Assembly (NCBI GenBank): GCA_009602735.1 | Contig: WELA01005980.1 | Coordinates: forward strand, 294,356 to 340,159 | Source: Mesotaenium endlicherianum | Taxonomy: Eukaryota; Streptophyta; Zygnematophyceae; Zygnematales; Mesotaeniaceae | Direction: 5' to 3' | Length of the DNA: 45,804 bases | Shown here: positions 30,750-41,855 of the stretch, piece after piece | Layout: every line of letters begins with the position of its first letter | How positions within the stretch are numbered: the stretch's first letter is position 1 | Notes under the pieces: generated by a model | The model's database searches: none | The model's input: only the letters and a program-made list of their open reading frames with translations | Told to the model about the DNA's origin: nothing | Translations under genes and position numbers: made by a program

Positions 30750-31098
30750 CTGTCCCTTTCAGTAGACATGTGAAGGTGACAGGAGGTCCTGTCTCCATAT
30801 AAGTTGGAGGGGGACGTGACAGTTAGTGACAGTTGTGACAGGCAGCCCACCTTTAGAATTAAGTTGGAGGGAGTGGTATTCTGTTTTGGGATCAGCCGAA
30901 AAATCTCTGATAACTATATTACACACTCAACCTGCGCTCACACTCACTTTCTCTCTAACTCAATTGCCCCTTATATTCACTCACACCAGGTATTTCATAC
31001 CAGGAACTCTCCCGATCGCGTTCCTCTTCATCAACGGCACTCAGTAGCGGCAAAATATTACGACTTCACTAATTGCATTGTGCTTATGATTGAGCAGG
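30750..31098 (+). promoter_or_regulatory. Pol-ORF2 spacer of element B with hairpin and two internal polypurine-like tracts
   Basis: GACAGG-AGGT-CCTGTC (30778-30793) is followed by ATAAGTTGGAGGGGGA (30799-30814), and a second tract ATTAAGTTGGAGGGAG lies near 30858-30873. Then come a CA/CT-rich stretch and GATTGAGCAG/G immediately before the ORF2 ATG, matching the acceptor-like AG/GATG arrangement of element A. The 5' half is similar to A (27276-27340); the 3' half is not. Confidence 0.6.
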
Positions 31099-32087
31099 AT
31101 GACTCAAAAGTCGGAACTCAAGAGGAAGAGAAGGGCGGAAGAGGCACCTGCAAAATACTTGCAATTCCGTGGAGACATCGAATCGTCCTCCATCTCCGCT
31201 CGAGAATCACAACGGCTCCAAGAACAGCGGGACGCACAGAAGAAGGAGGAGGAGGAACAGGCTAGATTGAGGCAGGAAGAATTGGACAGAAAAGCTGCAG
31301 AGGAGGCCAAGAAAGCAGAGGAGGAGAGGCAAGCTGAGGAGAGGCGGAAGCAGCAGGCTGAAGAAGAGCAGAGGAGAATCAGCAGCTACCGCTACACAGT
31401 AGTGGGCAAGGGCTTCGATCTACTGGAGGAGGCCTTCAAGTATGCTCAGAGAAGTCGCAGCGAGTCACAGAAGGACATCCTACAGAAGGAAGGGGAGACA
31501 TCCGAAAACTTTGACAAGTATATAGAGGTCAGCACGGGGCTCCTCCTCTACCACGATTATGTTAGGATGGTAGGATATACGGTCAGAGAGACCAAGGCAA
31601 TGGCCCAGGTGAACGAAGCAGGGGCCGTATCGATTCCGGGTATCTGGGGGAAGGATAGGGTCACCAGGATGATCCCCATGGACGCAGACAGCTTTAAGGA
31701 CTCTACACCCCATAACAGGTTCAAGGACATGAATAATGAGGTGGAAAGAAGGAGTTGGGAATTCTTGGCCAGGGAAACCAGTCAGCTGGACTTTGCAAGG
31801 TACTGGTACCCTTGTACTCTTAAAAGAACAGACTCTGCCTTCTTCCAGAAGCCCACCGATTGGCGGTGGATGACCATCAACATGAGAGACCAGCAGAACG
31901 ACAAGGCGACGGATGAGGATTTTCTAATAGACCTAAAGGGAAATATAGTATTGCCCCCTCACATTGCGGCTTGGGACCCAAGATTGGATGGAGTAAGAGA
32001 TTGCATGAGCCAAGAAATGCAGGGGGACAGGAGCAGGGCCCGAGAGTCATTCTCTAAAGGGAAGCACGCTTATGCCAAATGGGCAAG
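31099..32087 (+). CDS. ORF2 of element B, 5' part (type II), interrupted by element H
   Basis: Starts MTQKSELKRKRRAEE, parallel to the A start. A Lys/Glu/Gln-rich coiled coil (to about residue 98) leads into the same globular domain as A (SYRYTVVGKGF, LYHDYVRMVGYT, NNEVERRSWEFLARE, PTDWRWMTINM, LPPHIAAWDPRLDG, GKHAYAKWA). Identity to A is only about half by eye, although the pol just upstream is about 93% identical. The frame is cut at 32087 by element H. The remaining part is 38773-39445, and the two parts sum to 1,662 bases (554 codons) with no stop, so the gene was intact when H landed. Confidence 0.88.
32083..32087 (+). repeat. Target site duplication of element H, left copy
   Basis: GCAAG, repeated exactly at 38768-38772. 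A 5-bp duplication is usual for Ty3/gypsy integrases. It lies inside B ORF2 (Trp-Ala-Ser codons). Confidence 0.93.
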
Positions 32088-32590
32088 TGTAGTGATTCGA
32101 GTTATTATATATTAGTTCGCATATATTTTAATGTTTTCAAATATATTTGGAGTAGTATTGTGTGGAGTCAAGTGTGAATAGGTACTCTAGTAACTTGGTT
32201 CATGTCCTTTGTACCTTCCAAGGCATTTTCGAAGTTAGAGGAAAGACCTAGAAGAACTCCATGTGGCAAAAGTCAGATGTGCCATTTTTAGGTCAAAAGG
32301 ACATGTGTACATTATTCTAGAAAGAGGTGGCAAGTTTTGGGATGTGTTGGGTGCCAACACATCAACATACACCTTCCTAGAAATTACTTATGTAGCAAGT
32401 ATATAAACAAGAGCTAGAACATAGAAAGACATTCCAGAATCACTCTTGTACTTGCCAAAATCCAGAAATATATTAACTTTCAAGAAGCCATCTCTCTTTC
32501 AAGAAGCTACCACTTGTGTTCAAAGATCCTTGTCTTGAATAGATAAAGTATTCTGTTTTACTAAGTACTTTATCTATCTGTTTCACTACA
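32088..32590 (+). mobile_element. 5' LTR of element H (503 bp)
   Basis: TGTAGTGATT...CACTACA, the same length as the 3' LTR at 38265-38767. I count five substitutions between them (about 99% identity), indicating a recent insertion. A TATA-like GTATATAAAC lies at 32399-32408. Confidence 0.96.
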
Positions 32591-32591
32591 G

Positions 32592-32603
32592 TGGTATCGG
32601 AGC
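32592..32603 (+). promoter_or_regulatory. Primer-binding site of element H
   Basis: TGGTATCGGAGC, one base after the LTR and identical to that of element A; initiator Met tRNA type. Confidence 0.9.
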
Positions 32604-32627
32604 TAGGCACTTTGGTAGCACAAGAAG

Positions 32628-33908
32628 ATGGCCGATCCTCAAGACCAACAGCAAGCTTTCGAAGGAAGCCCTTCCTCTCCAAGACACCCTCCTCCAGCGC
32701 CGATGGGAGAGCCCACTCAAGAAAATCTGCAACAACAAGAAGCACCACAAGGAGGAGCACACCCTCCTCCAGCGTCGATGGGAGAGCCTACTCAAGGAAA
32801 TCTCCAACAACAAGAAGCACCACAAGGAGGAGCACCGTCAAATCCCGTGGCAGCCGCTATAGCAAAGTTGACCCCACCACAAGGAGTTCCCGCAAATGAG
32901 TGGGCAGCCTTCCTAATGACCGTCCACAACCAAGTGGGCTTGGCCACCTATGAAGCAACCGTGCAAGCGTCAAGAGAAGCTATGGCTGCCATGGTTGCCC
33001 CTATTGCGAGCAATGCTCAAAATCCAGCCCCGGCTCAAGCGCCTCCACAAGAGCCAACGAGAGCAAGGAAACTCATCAAGCCCGGCAAACCCGACACTTT
33101 CAACCCCGGGAAAGGTGCCAACCTGAATTTATGGCTCTACCAAGTGGAGACGTACCTCGCATTCCTTGAAGTACCCGAGGAGGACTACGTTCCCTTTGCC
33201 GTTACCTTACTTAGAGGAGCAGCAACATCATGGTGGCGTAACTATCAAGCGGCTATATATCAAGCTATGGCGCACCCCATGCTCGGCCAAGAGCCCCCAC
33301 CATCATATGCAAGATGGGCAGATTTTCGTGAGGCCCTCAAGAAGCAATTCATGCCCATCAATGCGGAGAAGATTGCCCGAGGAAAGCTCCACCATCTCAA
33401 GCAAACGACGTCCGTTCAAGAGTATACATCCAGATTTCACGCCCTCACTCTTGAGATCCCCAACATGTCTCTCGAGGAGAAGATTGACCGCTACATCTTT
33501 GGCCTCAAACCCAAGGTGGCAAAGGAAGTGGAGTTACGCGACTTGACGGACTTCTCAAAGATCATTGAAGTGGCCCAAAAGGTGGATACCTTGGATTTCA
33601 AGCACTCCGTGCCTTCATCTTCACGGGTACCGACGACGCGGGTGTACGCAGCCCCTTCCACATCCGAATCTGGACCCACACCCATGGAAATCGGAGTTAT
33701 TAAAAGGGACCCCGCGGCTGCCCGGAAGAGTGGAAGACCCTCCAATGACACTTATGATGCAAGAAACCAGCAAGGAGTGAAAGCAAGACTCTCCCCGGCT
33801 GAAAAAGAAGCTCTCATGACGGCTGGACTATGCTTTTATTGCAAGGAAAAGGGCCATCGTGCACTTTCATGCCCCAAAAAGTTGTCAAAAAACGGACAGC
33901 GCCGGTAG
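32628..33908 (+). CDS. gag: Gag of element H
   Basis: 426 residues from the first ATG after the primer site. Residues 20-69 are two tandem copies of a 25-residue Pro/Gln-rich unit ([19 protein letters not shown] core), encoded by 75-bp repeats at 32685-32759 and 32760-32834. The capsid domain spans about residues 140-320 ([57 protein letters not shown]). A CCHC knuckle, [14 protein letters not shown] (402-415), precedes the stop at 33906-33908. Pol is in the -1 frame and overlaps the end. Confidence 0.96.
   Translation: MADPQDQQQAFEGSPSSPRHPPPAPMGEPTQENLQQQEAPQGGAHPPPASMGEPTQGNLQQQEAPQGGAPSNPVAAAIAKLTPPQGVPANEWAAFLMTVHNQVGLATYEATVQASREAMAAMVAPIASNAQNPAPAQAPPQEPTRARKLIKPGKPDTFNPGKGANLNLWLYQVETYLAFLEVPEEDYVPFAVTLLRGAATSWWRNYQAAIYQAMAHPMLGQEPPPSYARWADFREALKKQFMPINAEKIARGKLHHLKQTTSVQEYTSRFHALTLEIPNMSLEEKIDRYIFGLKPKVAKEVELRDLTDFSKIIEVAQKVDTLDFKHSVPSSSRVPTTRVYAAPSTSESGPTPMEIGVIKRDPAAARKSGRPSNDTYDARNQQGVKARLSPAEKEALMTAGLCFYCKEKGHRALSCPKKLSKNGQRR
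32685..32834 (+). repeat. 75-bp tandem duplication inside gag of element H
   Basis: Two in-frame copies with a few substitutions (for example GCGCCGATG against GCGTCGATG), adding 25 residues to the disordered N-terminal part of Gag. Confidence 0.9.
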
Positions 33909-36900
33909 GCCAGGAGCCTACCACCCCAAGACCCACTTCACGAGAAGGCAACACGCCAAGTGAGGTGGAGACCCCCGTTGAAGACGACGTTCCAGCCCCA
34001 ATGAGTTTGAGAGGTTACCTTGGAGGAGAGAAGGTCCACATCTTGGTGGATAGCGGAGCTCAAGGCAACTTCATTGCTGCAGATTTTGCCACCAAGCACG
34101 GTATTACTATGCGAACTCTTGACCACGACGAGGAGATTATGATGCCCGATGGATTCTCCTATACTACCCCTTCCAAGAAGACGTACCCCTTGGCACTCTC
34201 TATCAAGTCCTTCAAGGATAGAGTAGTGTTCTCCCCCATGCAATTGGGCAAGTACGACGTCATCCTAGGGACGCCTTGGTTGACCAAGCACAACCCCCAA
34301 GTTGATTGGAGGACCGGTACTATCAAGATCAAGAATGACATCACTTCAAGAATCTGTATTTTGCGCGCAATCCAGAATATCCAGACCCAAGACATCCAGA
34401 AGCCGGCACACGAGATACTATTGTCCGCCCTCCAACTCAAGAGACTTGTGAGGAAGGGACACGAGCTTCTTTTGGCCTTGATCACGCCAAAAGACATCAA
34501 GAAAGACATCGAGAGTCAAGAAGGCAGCCCCGTTCCCAAGGAGATACAAGAAGTCTTAGAGGACTACAAAGAAGTGTTCTCCCCGGAATTGCCCAAGGGC
34601 CTACCCCCCAAAAGATTCGTAGACCACAAGATAGAGTTGGAGCCCGGAAGCAAGCCCATCTCTCGGCCTACGTTCAAAATGTCATACACGGAGCTAGACG
34701 AAGTCAAGAAGCAAATCAAGGAGCTACTGGAGCATGGCTTCATTCGACCTAGCAAGTCGCCATTTGGAGCCCCGGTGCTATTTGTCAAGAAGAAAGATGG
34801 TACCTTGAGGATGTGTGTGGACTATCGCGCCCTCAACAAGATCACCATCAAGAATCGATACCCGCTGCCGCGCATGGATGAGCTCATGGACCGGCTGGTT
34901 GGAGCCAAGTACTTCACGAAGATTGACTTACGGAGCGGCTACCACCAGATTCGCATCGCAGAACCGGACATAGAGAAGACGGCATTCAGGACAAGATATG
35001 GACATTTTGAGTTCATGGTCCTGCCATTTGGACTCACCAACGCGCCAGCAACTTTCATGACTATGATGAACACCATATTTCAGCCCATGTTGGACAGATT
35101 TGTGGTGGTATTCATCGATGACATCCTTATCTACAGCAAGACCCTTGAAGAGCATGCGAGACACTTGAAAGAAGTCCTTGAAGTATTGAAGCAAAACAAG
35201 CTGTTTGCGAAGGAGTCAAAATGCGAGTTTGCCAAACAAGAAGTGGAGTTCCTAGGTCTCCACGTGACTGCTGATGGCATCAAGATAGACCCCAAGAAGA
35301 CCACGGTGGTGGAGGAATGGCCAACCCCCACGACCAAGAAAGAACTCCAGTCATTCTTGGGATTTGCCAATTGGTACAGAAAATTCATCCAAGGCTTCTC
35401 GCACATAGCAGCCCCCCTGACAGATCTACTCAAGAAGGACAGGCTATATACATGGACCGAGAAAGAGGAAGAGGCATTTCAAGAGTTAAAGCGAAGATTG
35501 ACCACATCCCCGGTGCTCACACTCCCAAGTCCAAACCCAGATTGGCCCTTCCACGTCATCACCGATGCATCTTCCTATGCAATAGGAGCAATCCTGCTTC
35601 AAGACCAAGGCAAGGGACTGCAGCCCATCGCCTACGAGTCAAGGAAGCTAAATCCAGCCGAGCAAAATTATACAACCACGGAGCGAGAGGCATTGGCGAT
35701 TGTACATGCCTTGAAGGTTTGGCGCTGCTACGTTGAAGGACGCAAAGTACTGGTCACCACGGACCACGAGGCGTTAAAGCACCTCCAAACGCAGCCGTAT
35801 CTCTCAAGGAGACAAGCAAGATGGAGCGGATACTTGCAACAATACAACATCACGATTCAGTACCAGCCCGGCAAGACAAACCCGGCTGACCCCCTCTCAA
35901 GACTGCAATTAAATGCAGTGATGGTATCCCTGAAGACAGATCTGGAAGCTCGATTTTCAGCCGCCTATGAAAGAGACCCTTACTACAAGAACGGAGAAGC
36001 AGCCTTGGACCCATGCAAGAAGCAAGAAGGCAATTATTGGGTGAGGCAAGATACGGGCCAGAGATGTGTTCCTAATGACATAGACCTCCGGCTCTTGCTT
36101 CTACGAGAAGCACACGACAACCCTCTTGGAGGACACTTTGGAATCCTAAGGACCACGGGCGTTCTAGCTAGGACTTATTGTTGGCCAGGCATGTCTAAGC
36201 AAGTCAAGGAGTACTGCAGGAGCTGTGACACATGCCAAAGAATCAAGCCATCATCGCAAAAGGCGGGAGGACTCCTCCAACCACTACCAATCCCCGAAAG
36301 ACAATGGACGGACATCTCAATGGACCTTATCGTGGACTTGCCCGTGACACCTCGAGGCCATAATGCAATACTCACGGTGGTGGACAGACTTACCAAGATG
36401 GCTCATTTTATTCCCACGACGACTAAGGCTACAGCACCACAACTTGCAAGACTCATCTTTGACAACATCTTCCGACTCCATGGACTACCATCAAGAATTG
36501 TGTCAGATAGAGATCCAAGATTCACAAGCCATTTCTGGAAAAATCTCTTCAAGAACTTGGGTACATCGCTGGATATGTCTACTGCCTACCACCCACAATC
36601 AGATGGGCAAACCGAGCGTATGAATCGTACCCTAAAGACCTCTCTAAAGGCCTACGTGTCTACCCTCGAGCAAGACTGGGACATGTACTTGACCCCCCTC
36701 GAGTTTGCCTACAACAACACTACGCAGGCCTCTACCCAAGAGTCCCCATTCTTCCTCAACTATGGCTTCCATCCGACCACGCCACTGAGCTTCACGGCTG
36801 GCCATGATGAAGTACCTGCAGCCACAGATTTTATGGAGACATTAGAAGCAGCCCTTACAGCAGCGAAGAAAGCTCTACAACACGCGCAAGATGCTCAAGC

Positions 36901-37495
36901 AAGAGTGGCGAACAGATCCAGAAGAGAAATTACGTACAGAGTGGGTGACAACGTGTTACTATCATCCAAGAACATTTCCCTGAACAACAGGCCTGCCGGC
37001 AGCAAGTTCTCTCCCAAGTATTTGGGACCCTTCAAGATTATCCAGCAAGTCAACCCCGTTGCTTTCAAGCTAGAACTTCCCCAGACTATGCACATCGACC
37101 CCGTATTCCACGCTTCCCTCTTCAAGCCATATGTGCAACCCGACAACAAGTTCCCAGGACGTGTGACAACCCCACCAGCCCCAACAATAGTGGATGATCA
37201 TTTGGAGTACGAAGTGGAAGACATAGTGGCTATGAGAAATTTCAGGAGACAGCAGCAATACTTGATCAAGTGGAAAGGATATCCAGATTCGGAGAATAGT
37301 TGGGTGGCGGCGCACTACCTTGACAAAGTTCAGAGAAAGTTGAAGCGCTTCCATGCCGCCAACCCCCATCTTGGACCAGCCCCAAGTCTCTCTACTAGAA
37401 GCCCGAAGACTTCAGGGAGGCAGCCTGCCACCATCAAGAAGCAGCAGAAGACCCCTTGGAGGCAGCCTGCAAGAACAAGAAAGAGGAAAAATTGA
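33830..37495 (+). CDS. pol: Pol polyprotein of element H (PR-RT-RH-IN-chromodomain)
   Basis: Open in the -1 frame relative to gag and probably entered at the slippery site at 33887; residue numbers count from 33830 (1,221). Protease: [10 protein letters not shown] with Asp74, then [10 protein letters not shown]. Reverse transcriptase: [27 protein letters not shown] (Asp430-431). RNase [12 protein letters not shown] with Asp579, [24 protein letters not shown], all catalytic positions present. Integrase: HHCC finger (HDNPLGGH...CDTC), Asp832, Asp893, Glu929, then a GPF module (LGPFKIIQQ). Chromodomain: [10 protein letters not shown]...[15 protein letters not shown]. The Arg/Lys-rich tail may be a nuclear localisation signal. 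No stops or frameshifts, so this copy looks autonomous. Confidence 0.97.
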   Translation: MLLLQGKGPSCTFMPQKVVKKRTAPVGQEPTTPRPTSREGNTPSEVETPVEDDVPAPMSLRGYLGGEKVHILVDSGAQGNFIAADFATKHGITMRTLDHDEEIMMPDGFSYTTPSKKTYPLALSIKSFKDRVVFSPMQLGKYDVILGTPWLTKHNPQVDWRTGTIKIKNDITSRICILRAIQNIQTQDIQKPAHEILLSALQLKRLVRKGHELLLALITPKDIKKDIESQEGSPVPKEIQEVLEDYKEVFSPELPKGLPPKRFVDHKIELEPGSKPISRPTFKMSYTELDEVKKQIKELLEHGFIRPSKSPFGAPVLFVKKKDGTLRMCVDYRALNKITIKNRYPLPRMDELMDRLVGAKYFTKIDLRSGYHQIRIAEPDIEKTAFRTRYGHFEFMVLPFGLTNAPATFMTMMNTIFQPMLDRFVVVFIDDILIYSKTLEEHARHLKEVLEVLKQNKLFAKESKCEFAKQEVEFLGLHVTADGIKIDPKKTTVVEEWPTPTTKKELQSFLGFANWYRKFIQGFSHIAAPLTDLLKKDRLYTWTEKEEEAFQELKRRLTTSPVLTLPSPNPDWPFHVITDASSYAIGAILLQDQGKGLQPIAYESRKLNPAEQNYTTTEREALAIVHALKVWRCYVEGRKVLVTTDHEALKHLQTQPYLSRRQARWSGYLQQYNITIQYQPGKTNPADPLSRLQLNAVMVSLKTDLEARFSAAYERDPYYKNGEAALDPCKKQEGNYWVRQDTGQRCVPNDIDLRLLLLREAHDNPLGGHFGILRTTGVLARTYCWPGMSKQVKEYCRSCDTCQRIKPSSQKAGGLLQPLPIPERQWTDISMDLIVDLPVTPRGHNAILTVVDRLTKMAHFIPTTTKATAPQLARLIFDNIFRLHGLPSRIVSDRDPRFTSHFWKNLFKNLGTSLDMSTAYHPQSDGQTERMNRTLKTSLKAYVSTLEQDWDMYLTPLEFAYNNTTQASTQESPFFLNYGFHPTTPLSFTAGHDEVPAATDFMETLEAALTAAKKALQHAQDAQARVANRSRREITYRVGDNVLLSSKNISLNNRPAGSKFSPKYLGPFKIIQQVNPVAFKLELPQTMHIDPVFHASLFKPYVQPDNKFPGRVTTPPAPTIVDDHLEYEVEDIVAMRNFRRQQQYLIKWKGYPDSENSWVAAHYLDKVQRKLKRFHAANPHLGPAPSLSTRSPKTSGRQPATIKKQQKTPWRQPARTRKRKN
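33887..33922 (+). promoter_or_regulatory. Candidate -1 ribosomal frameshift signal, gag to pol of element H
   Basis: A AAA AAC (33887-33893) is in the correct gag register (TCA AAA AAC) and is one of the most efficient known -1 slippery heptamers. After 10 nt comes a perfect 7-bp stem, GGTAGGC (33904-33910) with GCCTACC (33916-33922), around a 5-nt loop; the gag TAG is in its 5' strand. The shifted frame reads straight into Pol. Confidence 0.75.
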
Positions 37496-38264
37496 CATTA
37501 GACACTCTTCTCTTCTCGCAGTTTCTGGACAGAAAACTAAAACTGCTACTGGTAATAGGTCTCTGCATAATAAATTCTGAAAATTTACCTGGCTGTAGTC
37601 CATGAGTAGCCGGTCATTTAGAGTCCAAGTTTGCTCAATTTGGAGCACTGGTGAGAGAGATATGATGCTCTAAGTAGAAGGGGGTCAGGCTGCTGGCATT
37701 GTTAGGGCAGAATATGCCTTCTGACATTGTGCCCTCCCCTGAACTTGGAATGCTCTGAAACTCAAGACTCTGGTAGAACATCTTACAGCGCCCAGTTTGA
37801 GACTTAGTTTGCAGAATTTGGAGAAGTATAGAAGGACTTATGATTTTCAGAAGTTTCTGCACAGATTTGGAGGAGTGCCTACTCTCTCAGCTCTCAACGA
37901 CACTCCAGAAATGAGAATGCTCTCAAATTTGGTGACCCGGTAGAGTTCTCCGACGCGGTCCGTCTGGCACTCGAATTTTCAGATTTGGAGCAGTTCTGTG
38001 GCCGCTATGAATTTTTGAGTTCGTGGCAGATTCTGGGCCAACTTGTACAATTTTCTTTATCATTAAGGAGTAGGCTAGCCAATAAGGTCACACCACCTAC
38101 GACCTTGCCTAGTCTACCTTACATGTGTAGCACCTGACTTGGCGCCTTTGACTAGTCCTCTTCACATGTGTGGCATCTGACTTGAAACTGTTGACTAGTT
38201 TGCTCCACATGTGTAAGACCTGACTTGACGCGCCGAGACGTCGCTTTTTCTATCGGGGGGGTGA
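37496..38264 (+). other. 3' untranslated region of element H with tandem repeat and polypurine tract
   Basis: 770 bases with no frame over about 75 codons. A 43-bp unit starting ACATGTGT and containing CTGACTT and TTGACTAGT occurs two and a half times (38121-38240). The polypurine tract is the G-run CGGGGGGGTGA (38254-38264), directly before the 3' LTR. This element has no ORF2 and lacks the A-family hairpin. Confidence 0.8.
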
Positions 38265-38767
38265 TGTAGTGATTTGAGTTATTATATATTAGTTTGCATA
38301 TATTTTAATGTTTTCAAATATATTTGGAGTAGTATTGTGTGGAGTCAAGTGTGAATAGGTACTCTAGTAACTTGGTTCATGTCCTTTGAACCTTCCAAGG
38401 CATTTTCGAAGTTAGAGGAAAGACCTAGAAGAACTCCATGTGGCAAAAGTCAAATGTGCCATTTTTAGGTCAAAAGGACATGTGTACATTATTCTAGAAA
38501 GAGGTGGCAAGTTTTGGGATGTGTTGGGTGCCAACACATCAACATACACCTTCCTAGAAATTACTTATGTAGCAAGTATATAAACAAGAGCTAGAACATA
38601 GAAAGACATTCCAGAATCACTCTTGTACTTGCCAAAATCCAGAAATATATTAACTTTCAAGAAGCCATCTCTCTTTCAAGAAGCTACCACTTGTGTTCAA
38701 AGATCCTTGTCTTGAATAGATAAAGTATTCTGTTTTACTAAGTACTTTATCTATCTGTCTCACTACA
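38265..38767 (+). mobile_element. 3' LTR of element H (503 bp)
   Basis: TGTAGTGATT...CACTACA followed by the GCAAG duplication at 38768-38772. Together with the 5' LTR it bounds a 6,680-bp element. Confidence 0.96.
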
Positions 38768-38772
38768 GCAAG

Positions 38773-39445
38773 CAAGCAGGGGGAAAAGGACCTGTATGCG
38801 GTCCGGACTCAGCAGCCCCCACCAGCACCCAAAAGGGGAAGGTCAGTAGGATATTCTTTTTCTTGGGAGGAGCTGGAGCAGCTGACAGAAGAGACCCCAG
38901 CAATCTCAGAGGAACCCGGGGACGGCGAGGAGGAGGGGTCAGAGGAAGTAGAGGAGGAAGGCAAGGAGGAGGACACTAGCCCCGCCGTGATCCTGACACC
39001 TGCCACATCCCCTGTAAGGGAGAAGATTGAGTCGGCCCTGCAGCAGCTCGCTGAAGAGGAGGATACCACTTGTCTGGGAACTGCCAGAGGACAGAACCCA
39101 TCTCCAGGCACGAAGACCCAGCCAGACAGGGCAGACAGGAGGGCTGCTAGAGAAATAGCCAGAGGCCTACCGGCATCTCCCTCGCAGAGAGGGCATGTAC
39201 CCTTAGCTCATGTCATGCAACATCCTTTTGGGATGCCGGTATATGTACCAGTCAGTTTGAGGGCTGCCCAGGAGAAAGCTGCCTCCATTCAGTTTCAGAC
39301 CGTGCAGAAGGAAACAGCACAGTTACTGCGTTCTCCGCCGGGTCCCTACACGGAACCTCCCTCTCTGACACGCTTCAGAAGACCCCAAGACAAGAGGAGG
39401 ACTGACTCCCCTGATTATAGGGCCCTAGGGGCATCTCCCTCCTAA
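38773..39445 (+). CDS. ORF2 of element B, 3' part (type II)
   Basis: Continues the frame of 31099-32087 once element H and one GCAAG copy are set aside. It encodes a linker (PPPAPKRGRSVGYSFSWEE), an acidic Glu/Asp run, and the conserved C-terminal block RGHVPLAHVMQHPFGMPVYV followed by PVSLRAAQEKAASIQF, LLRSPPGP and a basic tail to the stop. The VSLRxAxExAAS segment is shared with element C but replaced by INTQxVEEQA in A and D, which defines two ORF2 types. Confidence 0.85.
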
Positions 39446-39528
39446 GGGCGGAGGGCCAAGGGCACAGCATGCTGGATGGGAGAGGGATCAGTAATTTCAG
39501 TTGGGAAACCTATGTACCCTGTGTCAGT

Positions 39529-39563
39529 GTTGTCGAGGCGACAACATGTTAAGTTGGAGGGAT
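39529..39563 (+). promoter_or_regulatory. Hairpin plus 3' polypurine tract of element B
   Basis: GTTGTCGAGGCGACAAC (39529-39545), then ATGTTAAGTTGGAGGGAT before the LTR at 39564; same arrangement as in element A. Confidence 0.8.
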
Positions 39564-40283
39564 TGTAATGAATCAGTATATTGGTTGATATAATATTCAT
39601 TCAAATATAACAGTTAAATAAGTTCTGCCTGCTGAACTCTAGTTAATAATCAGTCTGCTGGACTTTACATTTAATATCAGTTTAATGACTCAGCCGGAAG
39701 CAGCAGGCTGAAGTCAGCTTAAGTCAGCTTGCTGACACATTCTTTGATAGCCAGCTGACTTCCGTACTCGGTAGCAGCGAACTGCCTCGATATGCATCTA
39801 AGTGTGGTATGCTAGATGAATGGACAGATGACATCCCTATGATGGATGGCGATTTGGGATGATGGGAGATGGCGGTGGATTTGGTTAACCGAGGTCCTAC
39901 CAACGTGATTAACTCCCGGGTAGGCGGTGCCATCGTACTGGGCGTTGAACAGTAAACTTATTCCATGTACATATGCTAGGCATTGCTCTCGAGTTCGGCA
40001 TTCGGAAACGAGGCCAACTCTCTTGTACAGCTTACTGAGAGACATCTGGATACAAGGCGAGAAGCCATTGATACGCACTGTCTTCTAACCTTGCTTATGT
40101 ATGAGTTTACTGATTGCGTTATTGATGCTAGTTTACTCGCATTTGACTTACGAGTGTTGTTCACTGCTAGTGTGTTGTCCTTTTGCCGTTTAATCAGTTA
40201 ACGGAAAATCCATAAAGATCACTTGCTGATATAAAGATCTTTATTAATTGTTAATCGCCTATTTGGTAAGTCGATTCATTTCA
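39564..40283 (+). mobile_element. 3' LTR of element B (720 bp)
   Basis: Runs from TGTAATGAATCAG to CGATTCATTTCA, collinear with the other two 720-bp copies. The right flank, CTCCT, matches no 5-mer next to the other A-family LTRs, so B cannot be assigned a target duplication. Confidence 0.92.
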
Positions 40284-41036
40284 CTCCTCCAGTTGCCGAA
40301 TGCGACTCCATAGTATAACATGCAAATTAGCTCTACTTTAATACCTGATGAAAGGGGCGGAGTGCCCTAGTGGAAGCGTAGTGACTCACGAGGAACAAAA
40401 CTGATTGCAATCATATTAAAGAGTGCAGCAGCATATCACTAAGAAAGTTTAGGAAAAGTATTGAATATTTTGAGTAGTAAGAAAGTGCTCACAAGTTAAT
40501 GTAGGATGAAAGGCCTTGTCATTACAAACCCGTAGAATTTTACAAAAGTGAGGATTGATAAGAAATGAAGTTCTTTCTATTTATAATTTTCAACGACAGC
40601 TTGCCTCAAGGAGGAAGGGTCGCTTAGCAACGAGATTTTTAAGTATTTGTCAAATTGTCCGTTCCAGAGTAGGTCAAATCAACCCCATCCGACGGGCCGA
40701 GTTGATTTGACTTTCACATGCATGTATCGAAATATCTAGAATATACTAACTTAGGCGCGCTAGGCTAAATCGAAATCTCTTGGTAAATCGACCTGGTCAG
40801 CACTCCGCGTCAGCCAATATTGCGTGAAGGTTCGAATCTACTCTAACGGCCCAGATTGCTCGACGCTGTTGGTCAATCTGACGGTCGCGCTCGCCGCGAA
40901 TTAAAGACAGTCGTCGACCAACTTTTAAACTAATTAAACTTCAGTAATCCATAACTTTCTCAATACTTGACCAGATTCGACGAATTTTATATCAAAATGA
41001 CCACAAAAATGCACTCTATAATCTTATGACCTTACA
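40284..41036 (-). mobile_element. LTR-like sequence F (minus strand)
   Basis: On the minus strand it starts TGTAAGGTCATAAG at 41036, next to broken ORF2 of element C, and shares its first about 115 bases with the LTR start of element E. It contains a TATA-like TATAAATAGAAAG and later reads TTTCATCA followed by GGTATTAAAGTAGAGC, a possible degraded primer site (near 40330-40352). There is no coding frame. This is probably a solo or truncated LTR; borders other than 41036 are uncertain. Confidence 0.5.
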
Positions 41037-41613
41037 AAAAGGATGGCAGACTCAACACCAGCAGTCTCCGAAAAGCAGGAAGATGAAGTGGAATGGAACA
41101 AAGGGACACAGTCATCCTGCCAGTGTCCAGACCCTGCAAAAGCTCCTACCCCGTAAAAGACTGGACTATCCTTGGCAGAGAGGGTCTTGAAGCAGCTTGA
41201 TTGACCAGCCAGCTGGCAGTGGAGAAGTCGACGTCACTTGGCTGGGGAGCTTCAACAGGCAGACTCCACCCCCAGGGGTTGATACTCAGGAAGATAAGGC
41301 CAACATTTGGGCTGCTAAGGAAGCAGCAAAAGGGCTGCCAAGATCAGCTTCCCACCGAGGCCATGTGCCCTTATCCCATGTTATGCGGTACCCCTCTGGT
41401 AGTCCTTTACTTGTTCCTGTCAGTTTGCGGATTGCTCATGAACGAGCAGCTTCCATTAACTTGCAAAATGTGCAAAAGGAGGATGTCCAGTTACTGCGTT
41501 CTCCTATGGACTCACCTTGGGCTGCAACTGAAGAGTTCAGGAGGCCACTTGATAGGAGGACAGGGTCCAGGTTTAGGTCTGGTTCCCTAGAAGATAGAGC
41601 CCAAGGGACATAG
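41037..41613 (+). pseudogene. ORF2 of element C, C-terminal remnant (type II)
   Basis: Decayed start (stops at about 41155 and 41201), then a 138-codon open stretch. It carries the family C-terminal blocks: KGLPRSASHRGHVPLSHVM, PVSLRIAHERAASINLQNVQ, LLRSPMDSP and a basic Arg-rich tail. It resembles B rather than A. The upstream side is cut by LTR F in the opposite orientation. Confidence 0.8.
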
Positions 41614-41704
41614 CTTGCAGGAGTGGGTCAATATGCTGGTGTATTGCATGCTTGTCCGACTGTTGTAGTTGATGCTTTGTTGTTATTAGTATGAGTACTT
41701 CAGT

Positions 41705-41853
41705 GTTGTCGAGACGACAACAATTTAAGTTGAAGGGATTGTATTGATCAAAATTATTGGTAGTATAATATTTGAATGAAAATATCAGTTAATTAAGTTC
41801 AGTCTGTTGAACTTTAGTTAAATTAAGTCTGCCGGACTTTAATATCATTCAGT
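41705..41853 (+). mobile_element. Hairpin, polypurine tract and truncated 3' LTR of element C
   Basis: GTTGTCGAGACGACAAC (41705-41721; loop AGA instead of AGG, stem intact), then TTTAAGTTGAAGGGAT and an LTR start TGTATTGATC at 41740. The LTR keeps the CTGTTGAACTTTAG and GTCTGCCGGACTTT palindromic units and stops at about 41853, where repeat G begins. Confidence 0.75.
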
Positions 41854-41855
41854 GG

